A stretch of 33,263 bases of DNA from a virus, in IMG/VR virus record IMGVR_UViG_3300049893_000685, positions 1-33,263 of that record; one strand, written 5' to 3'. The notes under the pieces are model-generated. The model ran no database searches and was not told the origin of the DNA. It saw nothing but the letters and a program-made list of their open reading frames with translations. The position numbers and the translations under genes were made by a program. This document shows positions 16,788 through 24,419 of this stretch, piece by piece (within the stretch, counting starts at the first letter, position 1; each line of letters starts with the position of its first letter).

Positions 16788-18796
16788 TGGGAATAATTAG
16801 TACACAAGGATTTACTTTCCGATTAATTGCAAATGGAACACAGTTAGACTTATTTGATGATGAAGATATACAATTATCAAATAACGTAACAGGCCTATTT
16901 GATATTGGAGTATTACCATCGGACTTTACTCGTCAAATTACCCTTCCTGGAACAAAAGTAAATAATGCTTTCTTTGAGCATGTTTATGATATATCAATTG
17001 ATTCACCTTTCTTATTTGCAACTAATATAAAAGTTCCAGCATACTTTGATTTTGATTCTGTATATCTTTCTCAAGGATATTTACAATTAAATAAAGTAAA
17101 TGTTAGAGCAAATAAGTTTATTGAAAGTTATGAAGTAACAATATACGGAACACTATCTTCATTTGGTAGAGATATTAATAGAAACTTTCTTACGGATTTA
17201 GATTCACTTTCTCAATATAATCATACATCATCTTATGCAAATATATCAGCAAGTTGGAATGGAAACCTATTCAATGGTGATATAGTTTATCCTCTTGCAG
17301 ATTATGGAACAGGTTGGAAATATACAGCAGGAGATGTATTTTTTGGATTAGATGATAGTGAAGGTGGAATGACTGTTGCTGATTTTAAACCTGCAATAAG
17401 AATTAAGCCTGTATTAGATGCAATTTTTACTGAAGCAGGATTTACTTATTCATCATCATTTTTCAATCAAAGTTGGATTGATAATGTTTATATGATTTGT
17501 AATAATTCTCTGAAATATCCTGAATATAGTGGTATTGATTTGGAAACATATGGAGTAATTAAAATAAGTCCTTTTTCAGGAAGTAATCAAACTAATTTAG
17601 TTATAAATGATAGCACGCAAACACTTTTACCTTGGTATAATGTTGAAAAAGACCCAACAGGTTTAGTTGGTCAAAATGCAACATATACAATAGAAAAAGA
17701 AACTGCATTAAGAGGAGTTCTTAATTTAGAAGTTCAATTATCAGGCTCTCTTGGTGGACCTACAATAGAATTAAAAGTAATTAATACATCATCATTAGCA
17801 GCAGTATCTTCAACTTCATTGGTTAATTTTAATACATTTTTCAATCAAAATACTTACGCAATGTTTGCGGAAGGTGCTAATGGACAAAATAAAACATATT
17901 CATTACAAACTGAATTTAATACAGGTGTTCTAACTCCTGGCACATATTATTTTGGAATTGAATGGTTTGACCAATTTAGTGCACCATATAATAATTTTAA
18001 ATTTACATTAGACCCAGGTAACTCACCGAAATCTTATTTAGAAATAAATAAGCAATTACAAATTGCAGATGGACGTATTATGGATATTCCATCTAATATG
18101 CCCTATGGAACAACAGGGATTAAACAAATTGATTTTCTTGTAGGATTACAAAAGAAATTTAATTTGGTAATGTATCCTGATAAAACTAAAAATAATCAGT
18201 TCATTATTGAAACATTTAACGAATGGTATAATAAAGGACAGAGATGGGATTTCAACAAATATATTAATTTAGATGAAATCATTGAAGTAATTCCTGCTAA
18301 TAATCTTGCAGTAAACCAATTAAACTTTGGTGATACGCTTGACCAGGATTATATTTCTCAACAATTTAGTAAAGAAGCAAACAGAGAATATGGTAAAACA
18401 TATTATATAGATACTGAAAACTTTTTCTCACAAGGTAAGTTTGAAGTTAAAACAACTTTTGGAAATGGTCCATTAGTTAAAATTCCTGGAACAGGTTTAT
18501 CTGGCTCCGTTGGTGGTGTTAATCCGCCGGCACCTACATCAACTCAATATGTGATTGGTAATGCAGGTTGGAGTTCTGATTATGCAGCATGTTCTAATAC
18601 ATACTATTATCCAACTATTGTATATGCTGCAGAGAGTGACCCATCATTGGTAACTACATTATATACAGATGCAAATCTAACTACACCATTTGATGGCGGA
18701 TATTCTTATTGGAAATGGGGATTCCCGTATTTCTATCAAAAGTATTCTTCATTTATATTGTTTAATGGTTCAGTTCAATCATTTTTAGCTTGTTAA
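16787..18796 (+). CDS. Tail tip/hub protein, N-terminal part
   Basis: A 669-aa protein: GFTFRLIANGTQLDLFDDEDIQLSNNVTGLFDIGVLPSDFTRQITLPGTKVNNAFFEHVYDI, 'GYLQLNKVNV', 'IRIKPVLDAIFTEAGFTYSS', 'IDFLVGLQKKFNLVMYPDK' and 'YGKTYYIDTENFFSQGKFEVKTTFGNGPLVKIPGTG'. The 'VLDAIF..AG..Y' and 'LQKKFNLV..PDK' signatures belong to a Bacteroidota phage tail family that I take to be the hub or tail-associated protein. The last 85 residues (TQYVIGNAGWSSDYAACSNTYYY...TTLYTDANLTTPFDGGYSYWKW...SFLAC) form a small Cys/Tyr module that looks inserted. An in-frame TAA then stops it, two codons before the ATG of the next gene. In related phages I recall both as one chain. Confidence 0.65.
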   Translation: MGIISTQGFTFRLIANGTQLDLFDDEDIQLSNNVTGLFDIGVLPSDFTRQITLPGTKVNNAFFEHVYDISIDSPFLFATNIKVPAYFDFDSVYLSQGYLQLNKVNVRANKFIESYEVTIYGTLSSFGRDINRNFLTDLDSLSQYNHTSSYANISASWNGNLFNGDIVYPLADYGTGWKYTAGDVFFGLDDSEGGMTVADFKPAIRIKPVLDAIFTEAGFTYSSSFFNQSWIDNVYMICNNSLKYPEYSGIDLETYGVIKISPFSGSNQTNLVINDSTQTLLPWYNVEKDPTGLVGQNATYTIEKETALRGVLNLEVQLSGSLGGPTIELKVINTSSLAAVSSTSLVNFNTFFNQNTYAMFAEGANGQNKTYSLQTEFNTGVLTPGTYYFGIEWFDQFSAPYNNFKFTLDPGNSPKSYLEINKQLQIADGRIMDIPSNMPYGTTGIKQIDFLVGLQKKFNLVMYPDKTKNNQFIIETFNEWYNKGQRWDFNKYINLDEIIEVIPANNLAVNQLNFGDTLDQDYISQQFSKEANREYGKTYYIDTENFFSQGKFEVKTTFGNGPLVKIPGTGLSGSVGGVNPPAPTSTQYVIGNAGWSSDYAACSNTYYYPTIVYAAESDPSLVTTLYTDANLTTPFDGGYSYWKWGFPYFYQKYSSFILFNGSVQSFLAC

Positions 18797-18799
18797 GAT

Positions 18800-20182
18800 A
18801 TGTCACAGATAATTCCAATATACATACCGACTTATATTTCAAACGCAGGATATGCTCCATCAAGAGTATTACCTCGTATATTTTTCTATAATGGACAAAT
18901 AGATTGTGAAACTTTTTATGTAAAGAATGAAAATAATTCAGCACAAGCTGTTGATAAATTTCCATACTTTGACAACTATAATGTTGTAACAGGTAGTTTT
19001 CCAACTGACGGTAGTAAATCATTACTATTCAATAATGAAGCACCTTCGTATGGCGTATTACCTACCGCATCTCTTTATTCAGAATATTGGGATACATATG
19101 TTTCACTTCTTTATAATCCAAAAACAAGGTTATTAACTGCAAAAGCAATTATACCTCTTGCAGATTATATTAAAATGGAATTAAATGATATTGTAAATTT
19201 CAGAGGAAACTATTATCATTTAAGAGCAATTAATAATTATTCTCTTAAAACAGGTGATTGTGAATTACAATTATTAGGTCCAATTATCCCTGATACATTT
19301 AGCCGTTTACAACCAGGACCAGAACCTCCAACACCACCACCATCAGGTGCATATGCTGAAGTGAGTTGGTCATTTACTGAAACTAATGGTGCAAATGGTA
19401 ACTTTAAGATATATAAAAATGGTTCACCTGTTGTTGCTGAAACATCAACTACATCAGGTAATTTAAGAGTATCAGGCTCCGATGTAATTAATCCTGAAAT
19501 GTATCCAGTAAGTTGGACAGCAGGGACATCAATGAGTTTAAATGTAAATGGTGGAGCAACTATATCAACATCAGCAACAATAGATACAACCCTAACAGCA
19601 TCATTTACTGCACAAACAGGAAGTGTTTATTATGTTACAGGTAGCATAATATATAATTCTGCAGGTGGATGTTGCACTCCAACAATTACATCAATAACTG
19701 CATCAGGCGGAAATACTATTGATGTTTATTTTACAACAGGTAGTGGATGTGATGCATGTTCTTACACAACAATACAATCTTCAACTGATAATGTGAATTG
19801 GGGTGGAAACAATACAGGTGGTTGCACATCACCAAGAAATATAACTGCACCTACATCATCAACATATTATAGAATGTTAGTAGGTTGTGCATCAACAACA
19901 TCTTCTTATTCAGATTCAGTTCTATTTACAACAAGTTCTTCATATGATTATTATAATGCTGATTATTATGATTGTTTAGATTGTGGAGCAGGACCTGTTG
20001 GAACGATATTAGTAGGATTTGCAGCTGGAAGTTCTGTAACTCTTAATAGATTTTATATACCTGTTGGTGGACCTGATGGATTTGCATATAAAGTTACAGC
20101 AACTGATAGTCCTGGAACAGCGTATCTATTAACAACAACATATGGTTCATTTACAACTTGTGCATTAGCATGTGCAGTTTAA
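18800..20182 (+). CDS. Tail tip protein, C-terminal part with FN3-like and Cys-rich modules
   Basis: A 460-aa protein that looks like the continuation of the preceding product. Residues about 1-170 (IPIYIPTYISNAGYAPSRVLPRIFFYNGQ, LLFNNEAPSYGVLPTASLYSEYWDTYVSLLYNPKTRLLTAKAIIPLADYIKMELNDIVNFRGNYYHLRAINNYSLKTGDCELQLLGPIIPDTFS) form the conserved end of the hub family. After a Pro linker (PGPEPPTPPPSG) there are beta modules, an FN3-like stretch (about 295-375: TPTITSITASGGNTIDVYFTTG, YYRMLVG) and a final Cys module (YYNADYYDCLDC...FTTCALACAV) that could be exposed at the tail tip. It is in the same frame as 16787-18796, separated only by TAA GAT, so it may be a split gene, a coupled pair or a read-through product. 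Confidence 0.6.
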   Translation: MSQIIPIYIPTYISNAGYAPSRVLPRIFFYNGQIDCETFYVKNENNSAQAVDKFPYFDNYNVVTGSFPTDGSKSLLFNNEAPSYGVLPTASLYSEYWDTYVSLLYNPKTRLLTAKAIIPLADYIKMELNDIVNFRGNYYHLRAINNYSLKTGDCELQLLGPIIPDTFSRLQPGPEPPTPPPSGAYAEVSWSFTETNGANGNFKIYKNGSPVVAETSTTSGNLRVSGSDVINPEMYPVSWTAGTSMSLNVNGGATISTSATIDTTLTASFTAQTGSVYYVTGSIIYNSAGGCCTPTITSITASGGNTIDVYFTTGSGCDACSYTTIQSSTDNVNWGGNNTGGCTSPRNITAPTSSTYYRMLVGCASTTSSYSDSVLFTTSSSYDYYNADYYDCLDCGAGPVGTILVGFAAGSSVTLNRFYIPVGGPDGFAYKVTATDSPGTAYLLTTTYGSFTTCALACAV

Positions 20183-20204
20183 TAACTAATCCAAAAGAAA
20201 AACA

Positions 20205-20220
20205 TTGTTATTATGATAAG
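20205..20220 (+). promoter_or_regulatory. Putative late promoter motif before tape measure gene
   Basis: TTGTTATTATGATAAG, a variant of the motif at 6601 and 9030, in the gap between the tail-tip gene and the tape measure gene. The ATG of a 51-aa ORF (20213) lies inside it, so if this is a promoter it would serve the tape measure gene rather than that ORF. Confidence 0.35.
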
Positions 20221-20368
20221 AGAAATAATTGATTTACTAAACACTAACCATTTCTACGGAGTTTCAGAGAGAGTTGAGATTGCAAAAGGAAAATATGAAA
20301 TGCCTTTGACATGGAAAGAAGGTCTATATAAAATTAAAAGATTATGGCTGAGAAGAAAGTCAAAGTAA
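20213..20368 (+). CDS. Small 51-aa protein overlapping the tape measure start
   Basis: ATG at 20213, TAA at 20366-20368, 51 codons: MIREIIDLLNTNHFYGVSERVE..., ending KIKRLWLRRKSK. The first 25 residues overlap nothing and read as ordinary protein (amphipathic helix, then a 'VEIAKGKYEMPLTWKEGLYKI' strand-turn-helix). The last 8 codons overlap the start of the tape measure gene in another frame, the arrangement of translationally coupled genes. No homology is known to me. A small chaperone-like or leader role before the tape measure would be inference only. Without it the 161-nt gap would be the longest in the virion region, which favours it being real. Confidence 0.5.
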   Translation: MIREIIDLLNTNHFYGVSERVEIAKGKYEMPLTWKEGLYKIKRLWLRRKSK

Positions 20369-22230
20369 AAGTAGACGTAGAAACAAACGCAGCTGGTTCA
20401 ATTGCTCAATTAAAAGAATTAAAGAAGCAATTGAAAGAAGCAGCAGCAGGTTCTGCTGAATTTAAACGTCTTGCCAATGAAATAGATGATTTGGAAGATA
20501 AGATTAAAGGTGCAAAACAGGGTTCTGCGGATTGGATTGATACACTTGAATCGGCAGGTGGACCTGTTGGAGCATTGGGTAGTGCCTTAAATAAAGCAAA
20601 GGTAGCTACCGTATCATTCGGAACTGCATTGAAAGCAACCGGAATTGGTTTAGTTGTTGCAGCAGTTGGTGGATTAGTAGCAGCATTCAATAATGTAGAA
20701 GGTGCAGGTAAAAAGTTAGAACCTCTAATGATTGGATTAGAAAAAATCCTTGGTGGTATATTCTCTGCATTAGAACCCCTAATAGATGCATTCCTTGATT
20801 TAGCAATGAAAGCATTACCTTATGTAACAAAATACATAGGTAACTTTTATTCAGGTTTAGTATCCTTATTTACACTTGTAAAAGAAGCTGGAATAGGCGT
20901 TGGTAAAATTCTTAAAGGTATATTCACTTTGGATTTTGATGCCGTATCAGAAGGTTGGGAACAATTAACTGGCTCATGGGATAAAGCAGTGACTTCTTTC
21001 AAAGCATCAATGGAAAGATATGAGGAAGGGACACAGAAAGTAACAAAAACTGAAAAGAAGAATTTAGACGAAAGACAAAAGAATTACGATGAGGCTGCAA
21101 GAAAAAGAAAAGAAGCAGAAGAGAAAGCCAGAAAAGAAAAAGAAGAAAGGGATAAAGCAGCAGCAGATGCTGAATTAGATGCATACAAAGAAACCCTTGG
21201 TGAAAGAGAAAGGTCAGAATACGAAGCAGGTTTAAAACTTAACGAAAGAAGAGCAGCATTACTTGCAGCAGGTAAAACGGACTTCACTACGATTGAAGAA
21301 GCATACCAAAAAGAACTTGCAGCAATCAAAAAGAAATATGATGATGAAGCAGCTGAAGAACAAAAGAAGAAAGATGAGAAAGCTAAAGAAGAATTAAAGA
21401 AAAAGCAAGAGGATGAAAGAGGTATCATACTTAATGGATTGCAAGCACAATTAGAAGATTTAGATAGAAAGAATAAACAAAGTGAATTAGATTTTGAACA
21501 AGATAAAGAAAGATATAGACAACAAAGAGAATTACTTGCACAACAGGAAGCAACTGAATTACAAAATACAGAATTAACAGAGTTTCAGAAAACGGAAATT
21601 CGTAAGAAGTATGCTGATGCAAGAATAGCAATAACAGACCAAGAGATTGCTAATGAGAAAGCAGCAATGCAAGCGAAGCACGATATTAATATGGCTTACC
21701 TTGGTCTCTTTGAACAATTCGGTAGTGTATTACAACAGGTTGCAGGAAAGAATAAAGCATTGGCAATAGCAGGTGTTATCATTCAACAGGCAGCATCTAT
21801 CGGACAGATTATAGCAAATACAGGTATTGCAAATGCGAAAGCAATGGCAGCATCTCCACTTACATTTGGTATGCCATGGGTCGCAATCAACAGTATATCA
21901 GCAGGTTTAAGTATTGCAGCATCAATTGCAGGAGCAGTTAAATCTATTCAACAAATTAATCAGGCAGCTGCACAAGGTGGAGTTAAAGGTGGTGGTGGAG
22001 GAAGTGCCGGCGGAGGAGGTTCTGCACCTTCTATACCAATGCCAAAAGTTGCAGGAGCTGCAGCGCCTACAATCAATACAACAGGTGGAATGAATCCAAA
22101 TACACAAATTGCTGAAACTATTGCAGGTGCAAGAGCACCTATTAAAGCATACGTCGTTAGTGGTGAAGTTAGTTCACAGCAGGCTTTAGACAGACGTACG
22201 AGTCGTGCTGCTACTTTCACGGGTGGGTAA
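20344..22230 (+). CDS. Tape measure protein
   Basis: A 628-aa protein. Residues about 1-60 are a Lys/Glu-rich helix (SIAQLKELKKQLKEAAAGSAEFKRLANEIDDLEDKI), the standard start of tape measure proteins. Hydrophobic Gly/Ala segments (GIGLVVAAVGGLVAAF near 100-116, then about 125-195) follow. Residues about 230-450 are a very long charged coiled coil, then a second hydrophobic region (about 470-545). A Gly-rich linker and an unstructured C-terminus end it. At about 1.5 angstroms per residue, a rule of thumb from known siphoviruses, it suggests a tail near 90-95 nm. It lies after the tail-tip genes instead of before them, unlike the usual order (chaperones, tape measure, tip). Confidence 0.75.
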   Translation: MAEKKVKVKVDVETNAAGSIAQLKELKKQLKEAAAGSAEFKRLANEIDDLEDKIKGAKQGSADWIDTLESAGGPVGALGSALNKAKVATVSFGTALKATGIGLVVAAVGGLVAAFNNVEGAGKKLEPLMIGLEKILGGIFSALEPLIDAFLDLAMKALPYVTKYIGNFYSGLVSLFTLVKEAGIGVGKILKGIFTLDFDAVSEGWEQLTGSWDKAVTSFKASMERYEEGTQKVTKTEKKNLDERQKNYDEAARKRKEAEEKARKEKEERDKAAADAELDAYKETLGERERSEYEAGLKLNERRAALLAAGKTDFTTIEEAYQKELAAIKKKYDDEAAEEQKKKDEKAKEELKKKQEDERGIILNGLQAQLEDLDRKNKQSELDFEQDKERYRQQRELLAQQEATELQNTELTEFQKTEIRKKYADARIAITDQEIANEKAAMQAKHDINMAYLGLFEQFGSVLQQVAGKNKALAIAGVIIQQAASIGQIIANTGIANAKAMAASPLTFGMPWVAINSISAGLSIAASIAGAVKSIQQINQAAAQGGVKGGGGGSAGGGGSAPSIPMPKVAGAAAPTINTTGGMNPNTQIAETIAGARAPIKAYVVSGEVSSQQALDRRTSRAATFTGG

Positions 22231-22261
22231 ACATAGATTAACTTTTTAATGTTATTACATT

Positions 22262-23293
22262 ATGAAACTATATGAACTTAAAATAGAAGATGAAGGAGTT
22301 GATGAGGTATTTGCTATCTCATTAGTAGAATCTCCGGCAATAGAATCGGACTTTTTTTATTTCAATAAAGAAGAAGTTCTATTTGCAAAAATAGATACGG
22401 AACAGCGCATCCTTGTAGGGGCAGTTCTTATCCCTGACAAAAAGATATTGAGAGTAGATGCGGAAGGTAATCCTTATCAGGTATTTTTTACAAAAGAAAC
22501 TGTGAAGAAATTAGCACAGAATTACTTAATGAAAAAATATACTGATTCAGCTACATTAGAACACGATAAGAAAATAAAAGGTGTTCACCTTGTAGAGAGT
22601 TGGATTAAAGATGGCAAGTTAGATAAATCAAATGCATACGGACTAAATGTCCCTGAAGGAACTTGGATGGGTATGTTCAAAGTATCTGATGATACAATTT
22701 GGAATGATTATGTAAAGACCGGTAAAGTGAAAGGTTTTTCAGTAGAAGCACTACTAGAACAGAAGTTAGTTAAGGCATCACAGGAAATTGATTTAGAAAC
22801 GAATATAGAGGATTTATCCGAAAATGAAGCGAATATACTCCTTGGACAAATTAAAGCGATTATAAGGAAGGATAATAGGTATAAAAGCAAAAAGAGATTA
22901 GATATGGAATCTTACTCTGATTATCCTGATGGTGTGAAGGGAAATGCAAGAAGAGTTTTAGATTGGGTTGAAAAAAACGGATGGGGTTCTTGTGGAACTC
23001 CGGTTGGTAAGCAGCGTTGCTCCCAACTTGCCAAAGGAGAGCCGGTCTCGGTGGAAACTATTAAACGCATGCATAGCTTTTTAAGTAGACATGAAAAGGA
23101 TTTGGAAACATCTAAATCATATGGTGATGGATGTGGAAAATTAATGTATGATGCATGGGGTGGTAAAGCCGGACTAGGATGGAGCAGAAATAAATTAAGA
23201 ACATTAGGATTACTTACAGAAACAGAACAACCATCAATTACTTCAACATATCCAGGCGAAGTAGCTAAAACCAAAAAAGATGATAGAAAATAA
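22262..23293 (+). CDS. XkdF-like phage serine protease with C-terminal domain of unknown function
   Basis: A 343-aa protein. Residues about 1-175 resemble the XkdF-type prohead protease family: LVESPAIESDF, 'LVGAVLIPDKKILRVD', 'PYQVFFTKETVKKLAQNYL', 'ATLEHD' with His101, 'VHLVESWI' with Ser113, 'GTWMGMFKVSDDTIWNDYVKTGKVKGFSVEALL'. His101 and Ser113 are candidate catalytic residues by analogy. Residues about 213-320 (YPDGVKGNARRVLDWVEKNGWGSCGTPVGKQRCSQLAKGEPVSVETIKRMHSFLSRHEKDL...) form a domain I have seen attached to phage proteases and portals in many phages: 'R.L...+.+G.....VG...C..LA.GE..S..TI+RM.SFLSRH..D', of unknown role. It should cleave scaffold and capsid arms during maturation, although it lies 14 kb from them, after the tape measure. 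Confidence 0.65.
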   Translation: MKLYELKIEDEGVDEVFAISLVESPAIESDFFYFNKEEVLFAKIDTEQRILVGAVLIPDKKILRVDAEGNPYQVFFTKETVKKLAQNYLMKKYTDSATLEHDKKIKGVHLVESWIKDGKLDKSNAYGLNVPEGTWMGMFKVSDDTIWNDYVKTGKVKGFSVEALLEQKLVKASQEIDLETNIEDLSENEANILLGQIKAIIRKDNRYKSKKRLDMESYSDYPDGVKGNARRVLDWVEKNGWGSCGTPVGKQRCSQLAKGEPVSVETIKRMHSFLSRHEKDLETSKSYGDGCGKLMYDAWGGKAGLGWSRNKLRTLGLLTETEQPSITSTYPGEVAKTKKDDRK

Positions 23294-23606
23294 AGTTCTT
23301 AAAAACATTTATAAGTTCGCATTACCGCAGGTATCATTCTTTGAATTTATGAGAATGTTGAAATCTACGGATGCTAATAATACAATGGAGATAAAGTGGA
23401 GAACTGCAATCCCACCTACACATAGAGCAACTTATGATTTGTATTGGGGACAATTCTTTTCAGCAAGTGAACAAAGCCTGACAAAAGAAGGAGAAGGTAT
23501 GGTTAATTTAGTTGCACCAAATACAATAGAAGGTTGGAGAACACTAACATACGATAACATATCTTCATTTAAATTTGAAGGTAAAAGATATACTATAATT
23601 TATTAA
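23280..23606 (+). CDS. Hypothetical protein, overlaps protease gene
   Basis: A 108-aa protein whose start overlaps the end of the protease gene by 14 nt. The N-terminus is helical (NKVLKNIYKFALPQVSFFEFMRMLKSTDANNTMEIKWRTAIPP). The C-terminal half (EGEGMVNLVAPNTIEGWRTLTYDNISSFKFEGKRYTIIY) looks like a small beta-domain ending in a strand. I have seen 'LVAPNT.EGWRTL..DNI.S..FEG..Y' in Bacteroidota phages but do not know the function. Coupled translation with the protease is likely, and with the gene 10 nt downstream. No membrane segment or signal peptide. Confidence 0.6.
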   Translation: MIENKVLKNIYKFALPQVSFFEFMRMLKSTDANNTMEIKWRTAIPPTHRATYDLYWGQFFSASEQSLTKEGEGMVNLVAPNTIEGWRTLTYDNISSFKFEGKRYTIIY

Positions 23607-23616
23607 AACGAATAAT

Positions 23617-23940
23617 ATGCCAGTAAACATAAAGAAAGGAGAGAGTGAAGAACAATTTATCTCTCGTTGTATAGGTGAAGAAATAAGCGGTGGATATGAA
23701 CAATCACAAGCTGCAGCAATTTGCTACTCCTATTGGAGAAAAGATAAGATGAGTAAAATGGGAGATACAACATCCAAAGTAATGGCTAAAGTGAAATACG
23801 ATGCCGACTTCAAAGGAATTAATTTATTAGCAGAAGCAGGTGAGGACCCATGTTGGAGCGGCTACACACAATACGGCATGAAGGACGTTGACGGACGTCA
23901 AGTTCCCAATTGTATTCCTGACGAAAAAGAAGGAGAATAA
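23617..23940 (+). CDS. Small virion-cluster protein with CWSGYTQ...NCIP motif
   Basis: A 107-aa protein made of two short motifs I recognise from phage proteins: residues about 8-40, 'SEEQFISRCIGEEI...YEQSQAAAICYSYWRK', and residues about 84-103, 'PCWSGYTQYGMKDVDGRQVPNCIP'. In other phages either motif is often the tail of a protease, portal or scaffold-like protein; here they sit together in one small ORF beside the protease. The two cysteine pairs (C17/C36 and C85/C99) could bind metal or form disulfides, which is inference. It overlaps the next gene by one base (TAATG) and is in one operon with 22262-24349. Confidence 0.55.
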   Translation: MPVNIKKGESEEQFISRCIGEEISGGYEQSQAAAICYSYWRKDKMSKMGDTTSKVMAKVKYDADFKGINLLAEAGEDPCWSGYTQYGMKDVDGRQVPNCIPDEKEGE

Positions 23941-24218
23941 TGGAAAACATATATTCAGTAATCATAACTGCAATAACAACATTAGGTGGTGCAACTGCTT
24001 GGCGTTATTACGAAAAGCGTGCAGCAAGAAAGGATGAAGATGAAAGATTTATCCGTAATGATTGTCAAAGTAGAATATCTAAATTGGAAGCATTATTAGA
24101 AGAAGCATCCAAAGAGAAAGATGAAATGCGTGCAATCATAATTAATCTAACTGCACAAGTTGCAAGGTTAGAAACCGAAGTGAAATACTTACAACAAAAT
24201 ACACATAAAGGATTGTAA
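23940..24218 (+). CDS. Small membrane protein with coiled coil, holin or spanin candidate
   Basis: A 92-aa protein with one N-terminal hydrophobic segment (about residues 4-22, VIITAITTLGGATAWRYY) and a basic stop (KRAARK), followed by a predicted coiled coil (about 35-85, SRISKLEALLEEASKEKDEMRAIIINLTAQVARLETEVKYL). One membrane helix plus a coiled coil is the form of several phage lysis proteins (pinholin-like or inner spanin-like). No separate endolysin or second spanin gene is visible in this window, so lysis function is only a suggestion from shape and late position. A virion or tail-fibre chaperone role is possible. It overlaps by one base with both neighbours (TAATG). Confidence 0.5.
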   Translation: MENIYSVIITAITTLGGATAWRYYEKRAARKDEDERFIRNDCQSRISKLEALLEEASKEKDEMRAIIINLTAQVARLETEVKYLQQNTHKGL

Positions 24219-24349
24219 TGGCGAAGAGTAATAAGAGTGGTGGAAATACAAAGACCAGTTTCGGTAAAAGAAAAGGTGGGTCACCAAAGAAGGCATACAA
24301 TAAACATACACCTCGTCCTAAACCTTATCGTGGACAAGGACGAGGATAA
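24218..24349 (+). CDS. 43-aa very basic protein, last gene of the late operon
   Basis: ATG at 24218 overlaps the preceding TAA; TAA at 24347-24349. The product begins MAKSNKSGGNTKTSFGKRKG, is very rich in Lys/Arg/Gly and ends KPYRGQGRG. It reads as a compact nucleic-acid or RNA-binding peptide. I have seen similar 'FGKR..G...K.YNKH.P.PK.YRGQGR' peptides in Bacteroidota phages. It resembles ribosomal THX-like peptides only in composition. It is tightly coupled to the preceding gene and is followed by an intrinsic terminator 22 nt on. Possible roles, not shown here, are DNA condensation in the head or ribosome interaction. Confidence 0.7.
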   Translation: MAKSNKSGGNTKTSFGKRKGGSPKKAYNKHTPRPKPYRGQGRG

Positions 24350-24371
24350 CCATTAGTGAAAGCAAAAAATT

Positions 24372-24403
24372 AGCCGGAGTGTAGAAACACCCCGGCTTTT
24401 TTT
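24372..24403. terminator. Bidirectional intrinsic terminator between convergent operons
   Basis: Stem AGCCGG-A-GTG / CAC-C-CCGGCT with loop TAGAAA, followed by T7 on the + strand. On the - strand the same stem is followed by AATTTTTT, because an A6 run precedes it. It separates the rightward late genes (ending 24349) from the leftward early genes (ending 24420). Confidence 0.9.
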
Positions 24404-24419
24404 ACATCAACAATTAAAA

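Noticed and set aside
20406-21428. Long antisense ORFs opposite the tape measure and fibre genes (for example 21084-21428, 1291-1620 and 1654-2121 on the minus strand)
   Set aside because: They mirror the repeat-rich codon structure of the sense genes, have Ser/Phe/Leu-only or Val/Leu-only composition and no start context or neighbours of their own.
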